A DNA stretch of 64,000 nt from Paucibacter sp. B2R-40 (GTDB taxonomy: Bacteria; Pseudomonadota; Gammaproteobacteria; Burkholderiales; Burkholderiaceae_C): positions 434,001 through 498,000 of the forward strand of contig NZ_JAJIRP010000003.1 in NCBI RefSeq assembly GCF_025717555.1, in the 5' to 3' direction. Under the pieces are notes generated by a model, which saw only the letters and a program-made list of their open reading frames with translations, was not told the origin of the DNA and searched no databases. Shown here one piece after another: positions 1-7,490 of the stretch. Position numbers and translations under genes: made by a program. Numbering within the stretch: position 1 is the stretch's first letter; every line of letters begins with the position of its first letter.

Positions 1-2
1 CG

Positions 3-1010
3 GGGCTGTTTTTTGGGCTCTTGAATGTCCTGGTGGCGATCTGGGCGCTGTGGCTGTTTCGCGCGCAACTGCGCGCTTGGCGTGGCCATGCAGTCGCCTG
101 CGCGGCCAGTTTGGGGCTGTTGTTGGTGGCAATGGCAGGCGCTGACCGGCTGACAAGCTGGGCCGAGGATCGCTTCTACGGCGAGCACATGCTGGTGCGC
201 GAAAGCTCGGACTACCAGCGCGTCGTCATCACCCAGGGCAATGCCGGCACAAGGCTATTCCTGAATGGCAATCTGCAATTCAATTCCAAAGATGAGTATC
301 GGTATCACGAGGCGCTGGTACACCCGGCCATGGCCGGCCACGGTGCGCCGAAAAAAGTCTTGGTCTTGGGCGGTGGCGACGGAATGGCGGTGCGGGAAAT
401 ATTGCGTTACCCCAGCGTGCAATGCATCACCCTGGTTGAGCTAGACCCGCATATGACGCGCCTGTTCTCCACCCTGCCCTTGTTGCGCCAGCTCAATGGC
501 GATGCACTGCTGTCGCCGAAGCTGAGCATCGTCAATGCCGACGCCTTCGGCTGGTTGGAGCAGCACCCGGAGCACTTCGACGTGATCGTGATCGACTTCC
601 CCGACCCGAGTAATTTCGCCTTGGGCAAGCTCTATACGACGAGCTTCTACCAGCTGATCGATCAGCATCTGGCGGCCGGCGGATATACGGTCGTGCAGAC
701 GACTTCGCCTTTGATCGCGCGGCGCAGCTACTGGACCGTGGTCAGTACCTTGGAAGCGGTGGGCCTGACGACGACGCCTTACCACGCCCATGTACCGAGC
801 TTTGGCGAATGGGGCTTTGTGCTTGCTGGGCGGCGGCCCTGGGCGCCGCCTCGGGCCTTGCCTGCCGGCCTCAAGTTTCTGGACCTCGAGGGCCTGCCCG
901 TGCTGATGAACTTCCCCCCCGATATGGCCCGCGTGAGGACCGAAGTGAACCGCTTGTCGAACCAGCAACTGGTGCATGAATTCGAGGCCGAATGGGGCAA
1001 GGTGCATTGA
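3..1010 (+). CDS. Polyamine aminopropyltransferase (spermidine synthase-like), membrane-bound, 5' partial
   Basis: The frame is open from base 3, so the true start lies upstream. The visible N-terminus has two hydrophobic segments (about bases 3-70 and 85-160), as in membrane-anchored spermidine synthase homologues. The soluble part has the AdoMet-fold motif VLVLGGGDGMAVREIL (about bases 358-405), an acidic strand end LVELDPHM, and VIVIDFPDPSN, all typical of the SpeE fold. The family transfers aminopropyl groups from decarboxylated AdoMet. The downstream FAD oxidoreductase starts on the base after the stop codon, so the two are probably cotranscribed. The natural acceptor is unknown for membrane-bound members. 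Confidence 0.85.
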   Translation, partial: GLFFGLLNVLVAIWALWLFRAQLRAWRGHAVACAASLGLLLVAMAGADRLTSWAEDRFYGEHMLVRESSDYQRVVITQGNAGTRLFLNGNLQFNSKDEYRYHEALVHPAMAGHGAPKKVLVLGGGDGMAVREILRYPSVQCITLVELDPHMTRLFSTLPLLRQLNGDALLSPKLSIVNADAFGWLEQHPEHFDVIVIDFPDPSNFALGKLYTTSFYQLIDQHLAAGGYTVVQTTSPLIARRSYWTVVSTLEAVGLTTTPYHAHVPSFGEWGFVLAGRRPWAPPRALPAGLKFLDLEGLPVLMNFPPDMARVRTEVNRLSNQQLVHEFEAEWGKVH

Positions 1011-2582
1011 GTGAAACGGCGTGAGCTTTTGATCGGCAGCGCCTCGCTGCTGCTGGCGGGCTGTGATTCGCCTGCCCCCGAGCTGACCGGCGGCTGGGTG
1101 GGTGGCGCCAATGCAGCGCGCGGCCATCGCCTGCGCGCGCCATTGCCCAAGGCCGGCGAGGGGCCGCTGCGCCGCACCAAGATCTTGATCATTGGCGGCG
1201 GGGTGTCAGGTCTTGCCTGTGCGCGGGGTCTGAGCCAGGCCGGCATCACTGACTTTGCCCTGCTGGAGCTGGAGGACGCTAGCGGGGGAAACAGTCGCGC
1301 CCACCAGATGGGCGGCATGGCCTGCCCGACCGGCGCGCATTACCTGCCCTTGCCGGGGCCGCATTCCCAAGAGGTGTACCAACTGCTTGAAGAGCTAGGC
1401 CTGGTGAGCCAGCAGCTCGGCCGGGCGGTGTGGGATGAGCGCCATCTCTGCCACAGCCCGCAGGAACGCTTGTTTTTCGAGGGCAGCTGGCATGAAGGCC
1501 TGTTGCCGCCGCCGCAGACGCCATCGGCCGTCGCTCAGCAGCACTTGTTCGAACGCGCCGTCGAAGCGGCCCAGGCCACGCTGGGTTTTGCCATGCCGAG
1601 CCGGCGCGCGCGCTGGACGCCGGGTCATGCGGCCTTGGACGCCGAGACTTTTGCCGCTTGGCTGACACGCCAGGGCCTGCATGAGCCACATCTGCTCTGG
1701 TACCTGGACTACTGCTGCCGCGACGACTACGGCGCGGGCATTCAAGATGTGTCGGCCTGGGCCGGGCTGCACTACTTTGCCAGCCGCCACGGCTTTCATC
1801 CGGCCAACTCGAACAGCGAGCGCGAAGCAGTGCTGACCTGGCCGCAGGGCAACGCCTTTTTGACCGACGCAATCACCGCGCCTCTGGCCGAGCACATTCA
1901 CCCCGGCCGCAGCGTCATGCGCGTTGAGCCAGGTAAGCATCAGGTTGAGTTGCTGGCCTGGCATGAAGCCACACAGTCGCCCGAGCGCTGGGTGGCCGAT
2001 CAAATCGTGTTTGCGACACCTCTCTTCATTGCCAACAAGCTGCTGGATCAAACCCTCGCACCACTCAAAGCCGCCGCCGAACAGCTGCGTTATGCGCCCT
2101 GGCTGGTGGCCAATCTTCAACTCAAGGCGCCGCTGCTGCAACGTACGGGCGCACCTCCCTCTTGGGACAATGTGCTCTACGCCAGCCAGGGCTTGGGCTA
2201 TGTCGATGCGATGCACCAAAGCCTCAAGCCGCAGGCTGGCCCAACGGTGCTGAGCGCTTACTGGGCTCTGCCGCAAGCGCGGCGAGCTGAATTGTTGACG
2301 CAAGACTGGCGCCACTGGCTGCGCCAAGTGCTGGCGGATTTAAGCCCTGTGCACCCCGATCTGGCTGACCAACTGCAGCGTGCCGACTTGGTGCGCTGGG
2401 GTCATGCGATGAGCATCCCGGTGCCGGGGCTGCGCAGCTCGGCAGCCTTGAGCGCGCTGCTGCTGCCGCAAGGTCGGCTGCACTTTGCGCACAGCGATCT
2501 GGCCGGCTATTCGGTCTTTGAAGAGGCTTATACGCGGGGGCGGCAGGTTGCGTCCGGCCTAGCCGCTCAACTCGGGGTTTAG
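1011..2582 (+). CDS. FAD/NAD(P)-dependent oxidoreductase, amine-oxidase-like, predicted lipoprotein
   Basis: The GTG start directly abuts the stop of the spermidine-synthase-like gene. Residues 1-18 form a lipoprotein signal with lipobox LLAGC (Cys18), preceded by KRR, so export by Sec or Tat followed by lipidation is likely. A dinucleotide-binding motif, ILIIGGGVSGLACARG, lies near residues 58-73 and is followed by the acidic strand end LLELED, as in flavin monoamine oxidases. At 523 residues it has the usual length for a flavin amine oxidase. Pairing with an aminopropyltransferase suggests a polyamine-related substrate, which is inference. It ends 9 bp from the converging questin-oxidase-like gene. 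Confidence 0.8.
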   Translation: MKRRELLIGSASLLLAGCDSPAPELTGGWVGGANAARGHRLRAPLPKAGEGPLRRTKILIIGGGVSGLACARGLSQAGITDFALLELEDASGGNSRAHQMGGMACPTGAHYLPLPGPHSQEVYQLLEELGLVSQQLGRAVWDERHLCHSPQERLFFEGSWHEGLLPPPQTPSAVAQQHLFERAVEAAQATLGFAMPSRRARWTPGHAALDAETFAAWLTRQGLHEPHLLWYLDYCCRDDYGAGIQDVSAWAGLHYFASRHGFHPANSNSEREAVLTWPQGNAFLTDAITAPLAEHIHPGRSVMRVEPGKHQVELLAWHEATQSPERWVADQIVFATPLFIANKLLDQTLAPLKAAAEQLRYAPWLVANLQLKAPLLQRTGAPPSWDNVLYASQGLGYVDAMHQSLKPQAGPTVLSAYWALPQARRAELLTQDWRHWLRQVLADLSPVHPDLADQLQRADLVRWGHAMSIPVPGLRSSAALSALLLPQGRLHFAHSDLAGYSVFEEAYTRGRQVASGLAAQLGV

Positions 2583-2591
2583 CTTGCCATT

Positions 2592-3620
2592 TCATCGCAA
2601 AGCCATCGCCGCCGCCTGCAGGTAGCGCGAGTCGCCATAGAAGGCCCACTCGTCGCGGCAGGCATGCACCAGCTTGATTGCATGATCGTCTTCGGCGCGT
2701 GTCGCGGCAGCAGCGAGATCGAGCCAATTCAGTGTAGGCTCGGGGCTCGGAAGATCGCGTCGCTGCACACGGCCGGCCATATAAGCGGCAACAAAAGCCT
2801 GCATCAAAATTTGCTGCGCTTGCGCTTGAAAGGCCGCGTCATTCGGCAGCCAAGGCGCCAGCACCCGCATGGAGCGCAGGCCGGTAATCATGTGCAGCAC
2901 GGTGAAATTGCCGCTGTGCAGGTAGTAGTCCAGGGCCAGGCCGGCCAGCTCCGAAACACGCAGCTGCAAAGACGGGGCTGCGGGCAAGACCCCACCTGCC
3001 AGCTCGGCATACAAGGGCCTTGCACTGGCCTCCATCATGCGCAAAAAGATCAAGGGAGCATCGCTGCGCCAGCCCGTCGCTTCGCTGACTAAGCGAGCCG
3101 ACCATTCGCCTAAAGACAGGCTGCTGACTCCACTCAGTTGCGGCGGCGCAGGCAGCAGTTGCCAACGACTGGCCCAGTAGGCCAGTGCCGCAGCCAACTC
3201 GCCCTGATGACCGCCCTGAACCGCATGGGCCAAGCGAATCAGGCCATGAAAAGCGACCGCCGACACGCCCGGCAAGAGTTCGGGCAATGCTCGGCGCAAA
3301 AGCGCGTCGGCACCTTGCTCGGCCAGCGCTCGCTCAAAAAAACAGCGCAAGCCGCTATAGGCCGAGAAGTCGCCGCGCACTGCCAGCCAATCTTTCGGCA
3401 CTAGCGCCGAGGTCGGCGCAGGCATGCCCTCAAACCGGCGCGTGTAGCGATCGAAAAAGGCGCGCATGCGCGGCTCATCCGCCCCCAGGCTGTGCAGCGC
3501 ATGCAGCGCCATCGGCAGATGGCTGCTTAGCTGATCGCCATAGTCGGGCGGGAATTGCTGCAGATTGAGTTCCAGCCAAGGGGCCAAGGCGGAATTGGAA
3601 TTGATTTCAGCGTGGTGCAT
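2592..3620 (-). CDS. Questin oxidase family protein (DUF4243-type)
   Basis: The 342-residue protein resembles bacterial members of the questin oxidase family. It has the HGLIRLAHAVQ segment, repeated helical HxxI/L patterns (LHMITGLRSMR) and a length in the family range. The fungal founding member carries out Baeyer-Villiger-type cleavage of an anthraquinone; bacterial roles are not established. An in-frame TTG at 3668 would fall inside the SoxR operator, so I chose the ATG at 3620, which begins MHHAEINSNS. The gene diverges from soxR, and its promoter carries a SoxR box between -35 and -10. This suggests induction by redox-cycling compounds. Confidence 0.75.
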   Translation of the reverse strand: MHHAEINSNSALAPWLELNLQQFPPDYGDQLSSHLPMALHALHSLGADEPRMRAFFDRYTRRFEGMPAPTSALVPKDWLAVRGDFSAYSGLRCFFERALAEQGADALLRRALPELLPGVSAVAFHGLIRLAHAVQGGHQGELAAALAYWASRWQLLPAPPQLSGVSSLSLGEWSARLVSEATGWRSDAPLIFLRMMEASARPLYAELAGGVLPAAPSLQLRVSELAGLALDYYLHSGNFTVLHMITGLRSMRVLAPWLPNDAAFQAQAQQILMQAFVAAYMAGRVQRRDLPSPEPTLNWLDLAAAATRAEDDHAIKLVHACRDEWAFYGDSRYLQAAAMALR

Positions 3621-3653
3621 GGCAAAGCCGTCGAATTGATTAACAAGGCCTCT

Positions 3654-3684
3654 ATACTGAAAGTTCAAGTTAACTTGAAGTCAA
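3654..3684 (-). promoter_or_regulatory. SoxR box inside a 19-bp-spacer promoter
   Basis: The perfect 16-bp palindrome TTCAAGTTAACTTGAA occupies 3664-3679 and matches the core of the E. coli soxS operator. On the minus strand TTGACT (3684-3679) is the -35 and CAGTAT (3659-3654) the -10, with a 19-bp spacer holding the dyad. This is the overlong spacer that MerR-family activators correct. The -35 abuts the TCAAGTTAACTTGA core exactly as in soxS. It drives the questin-oxidase-like gene and also lies just upstream of soxR, allowing autorepression. Confidence 0.85.
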
Positions 3685-3699
3685 GCGCCTTTTCAAACC

Positions 3700-4263
3700 A
3701 TGATGACAAAGCCTGAGGCCCCATACAAAACAATCGCGGTAGAGACCCGCCTACCGATTGGCGAGTTGGTGCGGCGCAGCGGTGTGGCGGCCAGCGCCCT
3801 GCGTTTTTATGAAGAGCAAGGCCTGCTGCTCAGCACAAGAAGTGAGGGCGGCCGGCGCCACTATGCGCGCGGCGATTTGCGCCGAGTCGCCTTTATTCGT
3901 GCCGCCCAAGCGGTCGGCTTGAGCCTGGAGCAAATTCGCGCAGCCTTGGCGGAGTTGCCGGACGGACGCACGCCGACCCCCGCCGATTGGCAGCGCTTGT
4001 CTAGCGCTTGGCGGCCCTTGCTGGATCAACGCATTGCCGAATTGACCAGGCTGCGCGACACCTTGACTTCATGCATAGGCTGCGGCTGCCTGTCGCTGAG
4101 CAAATGCGCGCTTTACAACCCCGCCGACGCCGCCGCCAAGGCCGGATCAGGCGCGCGCTACTTGCTGGGAGACAGCGCTCAGGCCGTAATGGCCGAGGCC
4201 GCTAAAGCAAGCCGCCGCGCTGCAAAGCCTGCTGCTGCACGTTCGTCGGCCCGAAAGCGCTGA
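3700..4263 (+). CDS. soxR: Redox-sensing MerR-family activator SoxR
   Basis: The 187-residue protein has a MerR winged helix-turn-helix (about residues 18-85: IGELVRRSGVAASALRFYEEQGLL), a dimerisation helix, and the diagnostic [2Fe-2S] cysteines C125, C128, C130 and C136 in CIGCGCLSLSKC. SoxR is oxidised by redox-cycling compounds and then activates promoters with a 19-bp spacer. The ATG at 3700 is followed by a second in-frame ATG. The Ala/Lys/Arg-rich tail (about residues 160-187) is longer than in E. coli SoxR and overlaps the convergent speD by 62 bp. No soxS is present, so the adjacent questin-oxidase-like gene is the obvious direct target. Confidence 0.95.
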   Translation: MMTKPEAPYKTIAVETRLPIGELVRRSGVAASALRFYEEQGLLLSTRSEGGRRHYARGDLRRVAFIRAAQAVGLSLEQIRAALAELPDGRTPTPADWQRLSSAWRPLLDQRIAELTRLRDTLTSCIGCGCLSLSKCALYNPADAAAKAGSGARYLLGDSAQAVMAEAAKASRRAAKPAAARSSARKR

Positions 4264-4582
4264 TCAAGCGCGCCATCAGGACTTGCCCCTTGACGCTATT
4301 GTCCTGCCCCATATTGCAGACATAAACATCCAGCGTCACGCTGCCCAATTCGGGCCAGGTGTGAACCGCCAGATGCGACTCGGCCAGCAGCACGACGCCG
4401 GTGATGCCGGACTGGGTTTCGCCTTCGGCCGGCGTAAAACGATGAAACAACTCGGCCACAGCGCCCAGGCCCGCCTGCGCCACCGCGTCGACACAGAGCG
4501 CTTGCAGCGCGGCCGGCTCGAGCATCAAGGCATGGTCGGCCTGGACACCGCTCAAATCGGCCGTCAGGTGCAAGCCTTGCAT
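4202..4582 (-). CDS. speD: S-adenosylmethionine decarboxylase proenzyme
   Basis: This class 1 bacterial AdoMet decarboxylase has the self-cleavage site LAESHLAVHTWPE. Ser69 becomes the pyruvoyl group, and the following His and the later Cys of VYVCNMG are the expected processing and catalytic residues. It makes decarboxylated AdoMet, the aminopropyl donor used by enzymes such as the one at the window's left edge. I chose the ATG at 4582 (MQGLHLTADL), 16 bp after the moaD stop. A GTG at 4639 would add 19 poorly supported residues overlapping moaD. Its 3' end overlaps soxR tail to tail. Confidence 0.9.
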   Translation of the reverse strand: MQGLHLTADLSGVQADHALMLEPAALQALCVDAVAQAGLGAVAELFHRFTPAEGETQSGITGVVLLAESHLAVHTWPELGSVTLDVYVCNMGQDNSVKGQVLMARLISAFGPTNVQQQALQRGGLL

Positions 4583-4598
4583 ACCGAATTGGCTTGGC

Positions 4599-4859
4599 TC
4601 AGCCGCCGGTGACGGGCGGAAAGAAGGCGACTTCCGCACCGTCGGTGATCACTGCGTCTTCGGCACATAACTGCTGATTCAAGGCACAACGAACCGCGCG
4701 GCCTCGGGCCAGCAGCTCGGCGTGAAGGTCAGAGCGGGCCAGCAGCAGATCGCGCAGCTTGCCCACCGTGGTGCCGGACGGCAAGCTCAACACCTCGTTG
4801 GCACCGAGCCGTTCGCGCAAGGCCGCAAAGAACTTCAGCTTGACCGTGATCATGCTCAT
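4599..4859 (-). CDS. moaD: Molybdopterin synthase sulfur carrier subunit MoaD
   Basis: The 86-residue ubiquitin-fold protein starts MSMITVKLKFFAALRE and ends in the essential Gly-Gly (PPVTGG), the site of adenylation and thiocarboxylation. It donates sulfur to precursor Z within the MoaD-MoaE complex during molybdopterin synthesis. The ATG at 4859 overlaps the moeA stop as ATGA, indicating translational coupling. A second ATG at 4853 is possible. The partner gene moaE, often found next in this gene order, is absent here and speD takes its place. Confidence 0.93.
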   Translation of the reverse strand: MSMITVKLKFFAALRERLGANEVLSLPSGTTVGKLRDLLLARSDLHAELLARGRAVRCALNQQLCAEDAVITDGAEVAFFPPVTGG

Positions 4860-6091
4860 GCCAATAGCTCGCTCATCGGTAAGTAACGCACCAGTTGACC
4901 GGCAGTGATGGTTTGGCCGGCAGGATTGTCGAGCAAGCCATCGGCCCACACGGCCGAGGTCAGCACGCCCGAGCTCTGATTGGGAAACAAGTCCAAGCCG
5001 CCGGCGTCGTTCAGCCGGACACGCAAAAATTCACGCCGCCGGTCGGCCTTGGGCCAATCGAAATCGGCCCGCAGCATGAAGCCGCGCGGTTGGAGCTTGG
5101 TGGCGCCCTGCAGTCGCAGAATCACCGGCCGCACCAGCAAGGCAAAGGTCACAAAACTGGAGACCGGATTGCCGGGTAGGCCAATGAACCAAGCCCCCGC
5201 CACTCGACCGAAAGCCAGCGGTTTGCCCGGCTTAATAGCAATCTGCCACAGATCCAGGCTGCCTTCGGCCTGCACGGCCGGGCGCAGATGATCTTCCTCG
5301 CCGACCGAAACGCCGCCCGAGGTGATGATCAGGTCGGCCTGCCCAGCCGCCTCGCGCAGCGCGGCGCGGGTGGCGTCTAGTTTGTCGGGCACGATGCCCA
5401 AGTCGATCACCTGGCAGCCCAGGCCTTGCAGCATGGCGCGCAAGGTGTAGCGATTGGAGTTGTAAATCGCGCCGGGCTTGAGCGGCTCGCCCGGCATCAC
5501 CAACTCGTCACCGGTCGAGAACAGCGCCACGCGCGGACGGCGTGCGACCGTCAGCTGCGCTGCGCCAACCGAGGCAGCCAGGCCCAAGGCTGCGGCATCA
5601 AGCCGGCAGCCCGCGGCGAGCACGGTGGCGCCCTCTTTCACATCCTCGCCACGGCGGCGAATCCACTGACCAGCTTGCACTGCAGCATTGACGCGCACGC
5701 TGCCCAAACCCTCGCCGGCCAGCGCCTCGCACTGCTCCTGCATGATGACGGCATCGGCACCGATGGGGATCTGCGCGCCGGTAAAAATGCGCGCGGCCGT
5801 GCCCGCTTGGTGGACAGCGCCGACCACGCCGGCCGGCACTCGCTGAGCGACCGGCAGCAAGCTGCCCAGCGCCTGCACGTCGGCCGCACTGAGCGCATAA
5901 CCATCCATGCTGCTGTTATCGGCCGGCGGCACATCAATCAGCGACACCACTGGCTCAACCAGTACCCGACCCAGCGCGTCGCCGGTGGGCATGCACTCGC
6001 TCAGCCCCAGCGGCTGGACGGTTGACAGCAAGCGCTCCAGCGCCTCGTCCAGGCTTTGCATGGCCGGACGGTGAGGGGCAGCTTCAGACAT
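4856..6091 (-). CDS. moeA: Molybdopterin molybdenumtransferase MoeA (copy 1)
   Basis: At 411 residues it matches E. coli MoeA in length. It carries the family motifs VPPADNSSMDGYAL (domain I/III), FTGAQIPIGADAVIMQE, IITSGGVSVGEEDH and LPGNPVSSFVTF. MoeA inserts molybdate into adenylylated molybdopterin. The gene overlaps the end of thrC by 8 bp and the start of moaD by 4 bp, so it is translated in line with the amino-acid genes upstream. A second moeA lies at 34549-35829. Confidence 0.95.
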   Translation of the reverse strand: MSEAAPHRPAMQSLDEALERLLSTVQPLGLSECMPTGDALGRVLVEPVVSLIDVPPADNSSMDGYALSAADVQALGSLLPVAQRVPAGVVGAVHQAGTAARIFTGAQIPIGADAVIMQEQCEALAGEGLGSVRVNAAVQAGQWIRRRGEDVKEGATVLAAGCRLDAAALGLAASVGAAQLTVARRPRVALFSTGDELVMPGEPLKPGAIYNSNRYTLRAMLQGLGCQVIDLGIVPDKLDATRAALREAAGQADLIITSGGVSVGEEDHLRPAVQAEGSLDLWQIAIKPGKPLAFGRVAGAWFIGLPGNPVSSFVTFALLVRPVILRLQGATKLQPRGFMLRADFDWPKADRRREFLRVRLNDAGGLDLFPNQSSGVLTSAVWADGLLDNPAGQTITAGQLVRYLPMSELLA

Positions 6092-7490
6092 GGGCTTGGA
6101 TAAAGGACTTGACCGCTTGAACGTCGACCGGCATCACGCTCACACGCTTGGGCAGCGACTCGATGTTGTCCAAACCGGCCGGGCGCGGCGGGGTCAGATT
6201 CAGCGCCTCTTCGATGGTCGCGGCGAACTTCACCGGCAAAGCTGTCTCCAACACCAGCATGGTGGTGCCTGGCTGGCGGTGCTCAAGCGCCACCTTCAAG
6301 CCGTCGGCGGTATGGGTGTCGACGATGACGCCGTATTTCTGATAGGTCGAGCGTATCGTCGCCAGCCGGTCAGCGTGGCTGCTGCTGCCGGAGACAAAGC
6401 CGTAGGGCTGAATCTGCGCGAGTTCGTCCGAGCTGATCTCGAAGCGCCCAGCCTTGGCGATGGCGTCATCAAACAGCGACTTCACTCGCACGCCGTCACG
6501 CCCCAGCAGGTCAAACACAAAGCGCTCGAAATTGCTGGCCTTGGAAATATCCATCGAGGGGCTGGAGGTCTCATGCGTATCGGCGCTGCCGCGCACGCGG
6601 TAAACGCCGGTGCGGAAGAACTCGTCCAGCACATCGTTTTCGTTCGTCGCCACGACCAGATTCACAATGGGCAGGCCCATCATTCGGGCCACATGGCCGG
6701 CGCAGACATTGCCGAAATTGCCGGACGGGACGGTGAAACTCACCTTCTCTTCGTTCGACTTCGTGGCGGCAAAGTAGCCAGCGAAGTAATAGACCACCTG
6801 AGCGAGCAGGCGCGCCCAGTTGATCGAGTTGACCGTGCCGATCTTGTATTTGCGTTTGAAATCCAGATCGTTGGAAACCGCCTTGACGATGTCCTGGCAA
6901 TCGTCAAACACGCCTTCGATGGCGATGTTGTGGATATTGGCATCTTGCAGGCTGAACATCTGCGCCTGCTGGAACGGGCTCATGCGGCCATGCGGGCTGA
7001 GCATGAAGACATTGACGCCGGCCTTGCCGCGCATCGCATACTCGGCCGCACTGCCGGTGTCACCCGAGGTGGCGCCAAGGATGTTGAGCGTCTCGCCGCG
7101 ACGCTTCAACTCATACTCGAACAGCTGACCGAGCAGCTGCATGGCCATGTCCTTGAAGGCCAGCGTCGGGCCGTTGGACAAGGCTTGCAGGGCCAGGCCG
7201 GGCTCCAAGACCTTCAGCGGCGTAATCTCGGGCGTACCGAACACTGCCTCGGTATAGGTCCGGCGGGCAATCGCGCGCAAGTCTTCTGTCGGGATGTCGT
7301 CGATATAGAGCGACAAGATCTCGAAGGCCAGATCGGCGTAGCTCAGACCACGCCACTTGCTCAGCGTCGCGGCGTCGATCTGCGGATAGCTGACCGGCAA
7401 ATACAGCCCACCATCGGGCGCCAGGCCTTCCAGCAGGATTTCGCAAAAAGCACGCTCGGTCTTGTCGCCACGGGTACTGATGTACTTCAT
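6084..7490 (-). CDS. thrC: Threonine synthase
   Basis: The 468-residue PLP enzyme converts O-phosphohomoserine to threonine. Its N-terminus, MKYISTRGDK, and the PLP-lysine motif SNGPTLAFKDMAMQLL (Lys113) are those of the long, fungal/proteobacterial type of threonine synthase. LGATSGDTGSAAEYA follows and forms the phosphate-binding loop. The ATG overlaps the hom stop as ATGA, and the stop overlaps moeA. No thrB is present, so homoserine kinase must be encoded elsewhere. Confidence 0.96.
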   Translation of the reverse strand: MKYISTRGDKTERAFCEILLEGLAPDGGLYLPVSYPQIDAATLSKWRGLSYADLAFEILSLYIDDIPTEDLRAIARRTYTEAVFGTPEITPLKVLEPGLALQALSNGPTLAFKDMAMQLLGQLFEYELKRRGETLNILGATSGDTGSAAEYAMRGKAGVNVFMLSPHGRMSPFQQAQMFSLQDANIHNIAIEGVFDDCQDIVKAVSNDLDFKRKYKIGTVNSINWARLLAQVVYYFAGYFAATKSNEEKVSFTVPSGNFGNVCAGHVARMMGLPIVNLVVATNENDVLDEFFRTGVYRVRGSADTHETSSPSMDISKASNFERFVFDLLGRDGVRVKSLFDDAIAKAGRFEISSDELAQIQPYGFVSGSSSHADRLATIRSTYQKYGVIVDTHTADGLKVALEHRQPGTTMLVLETALPVKFAATIEEALNLTPPRPAGLDNIESLPKRVSVMPVDVQAVKSFIQAHV

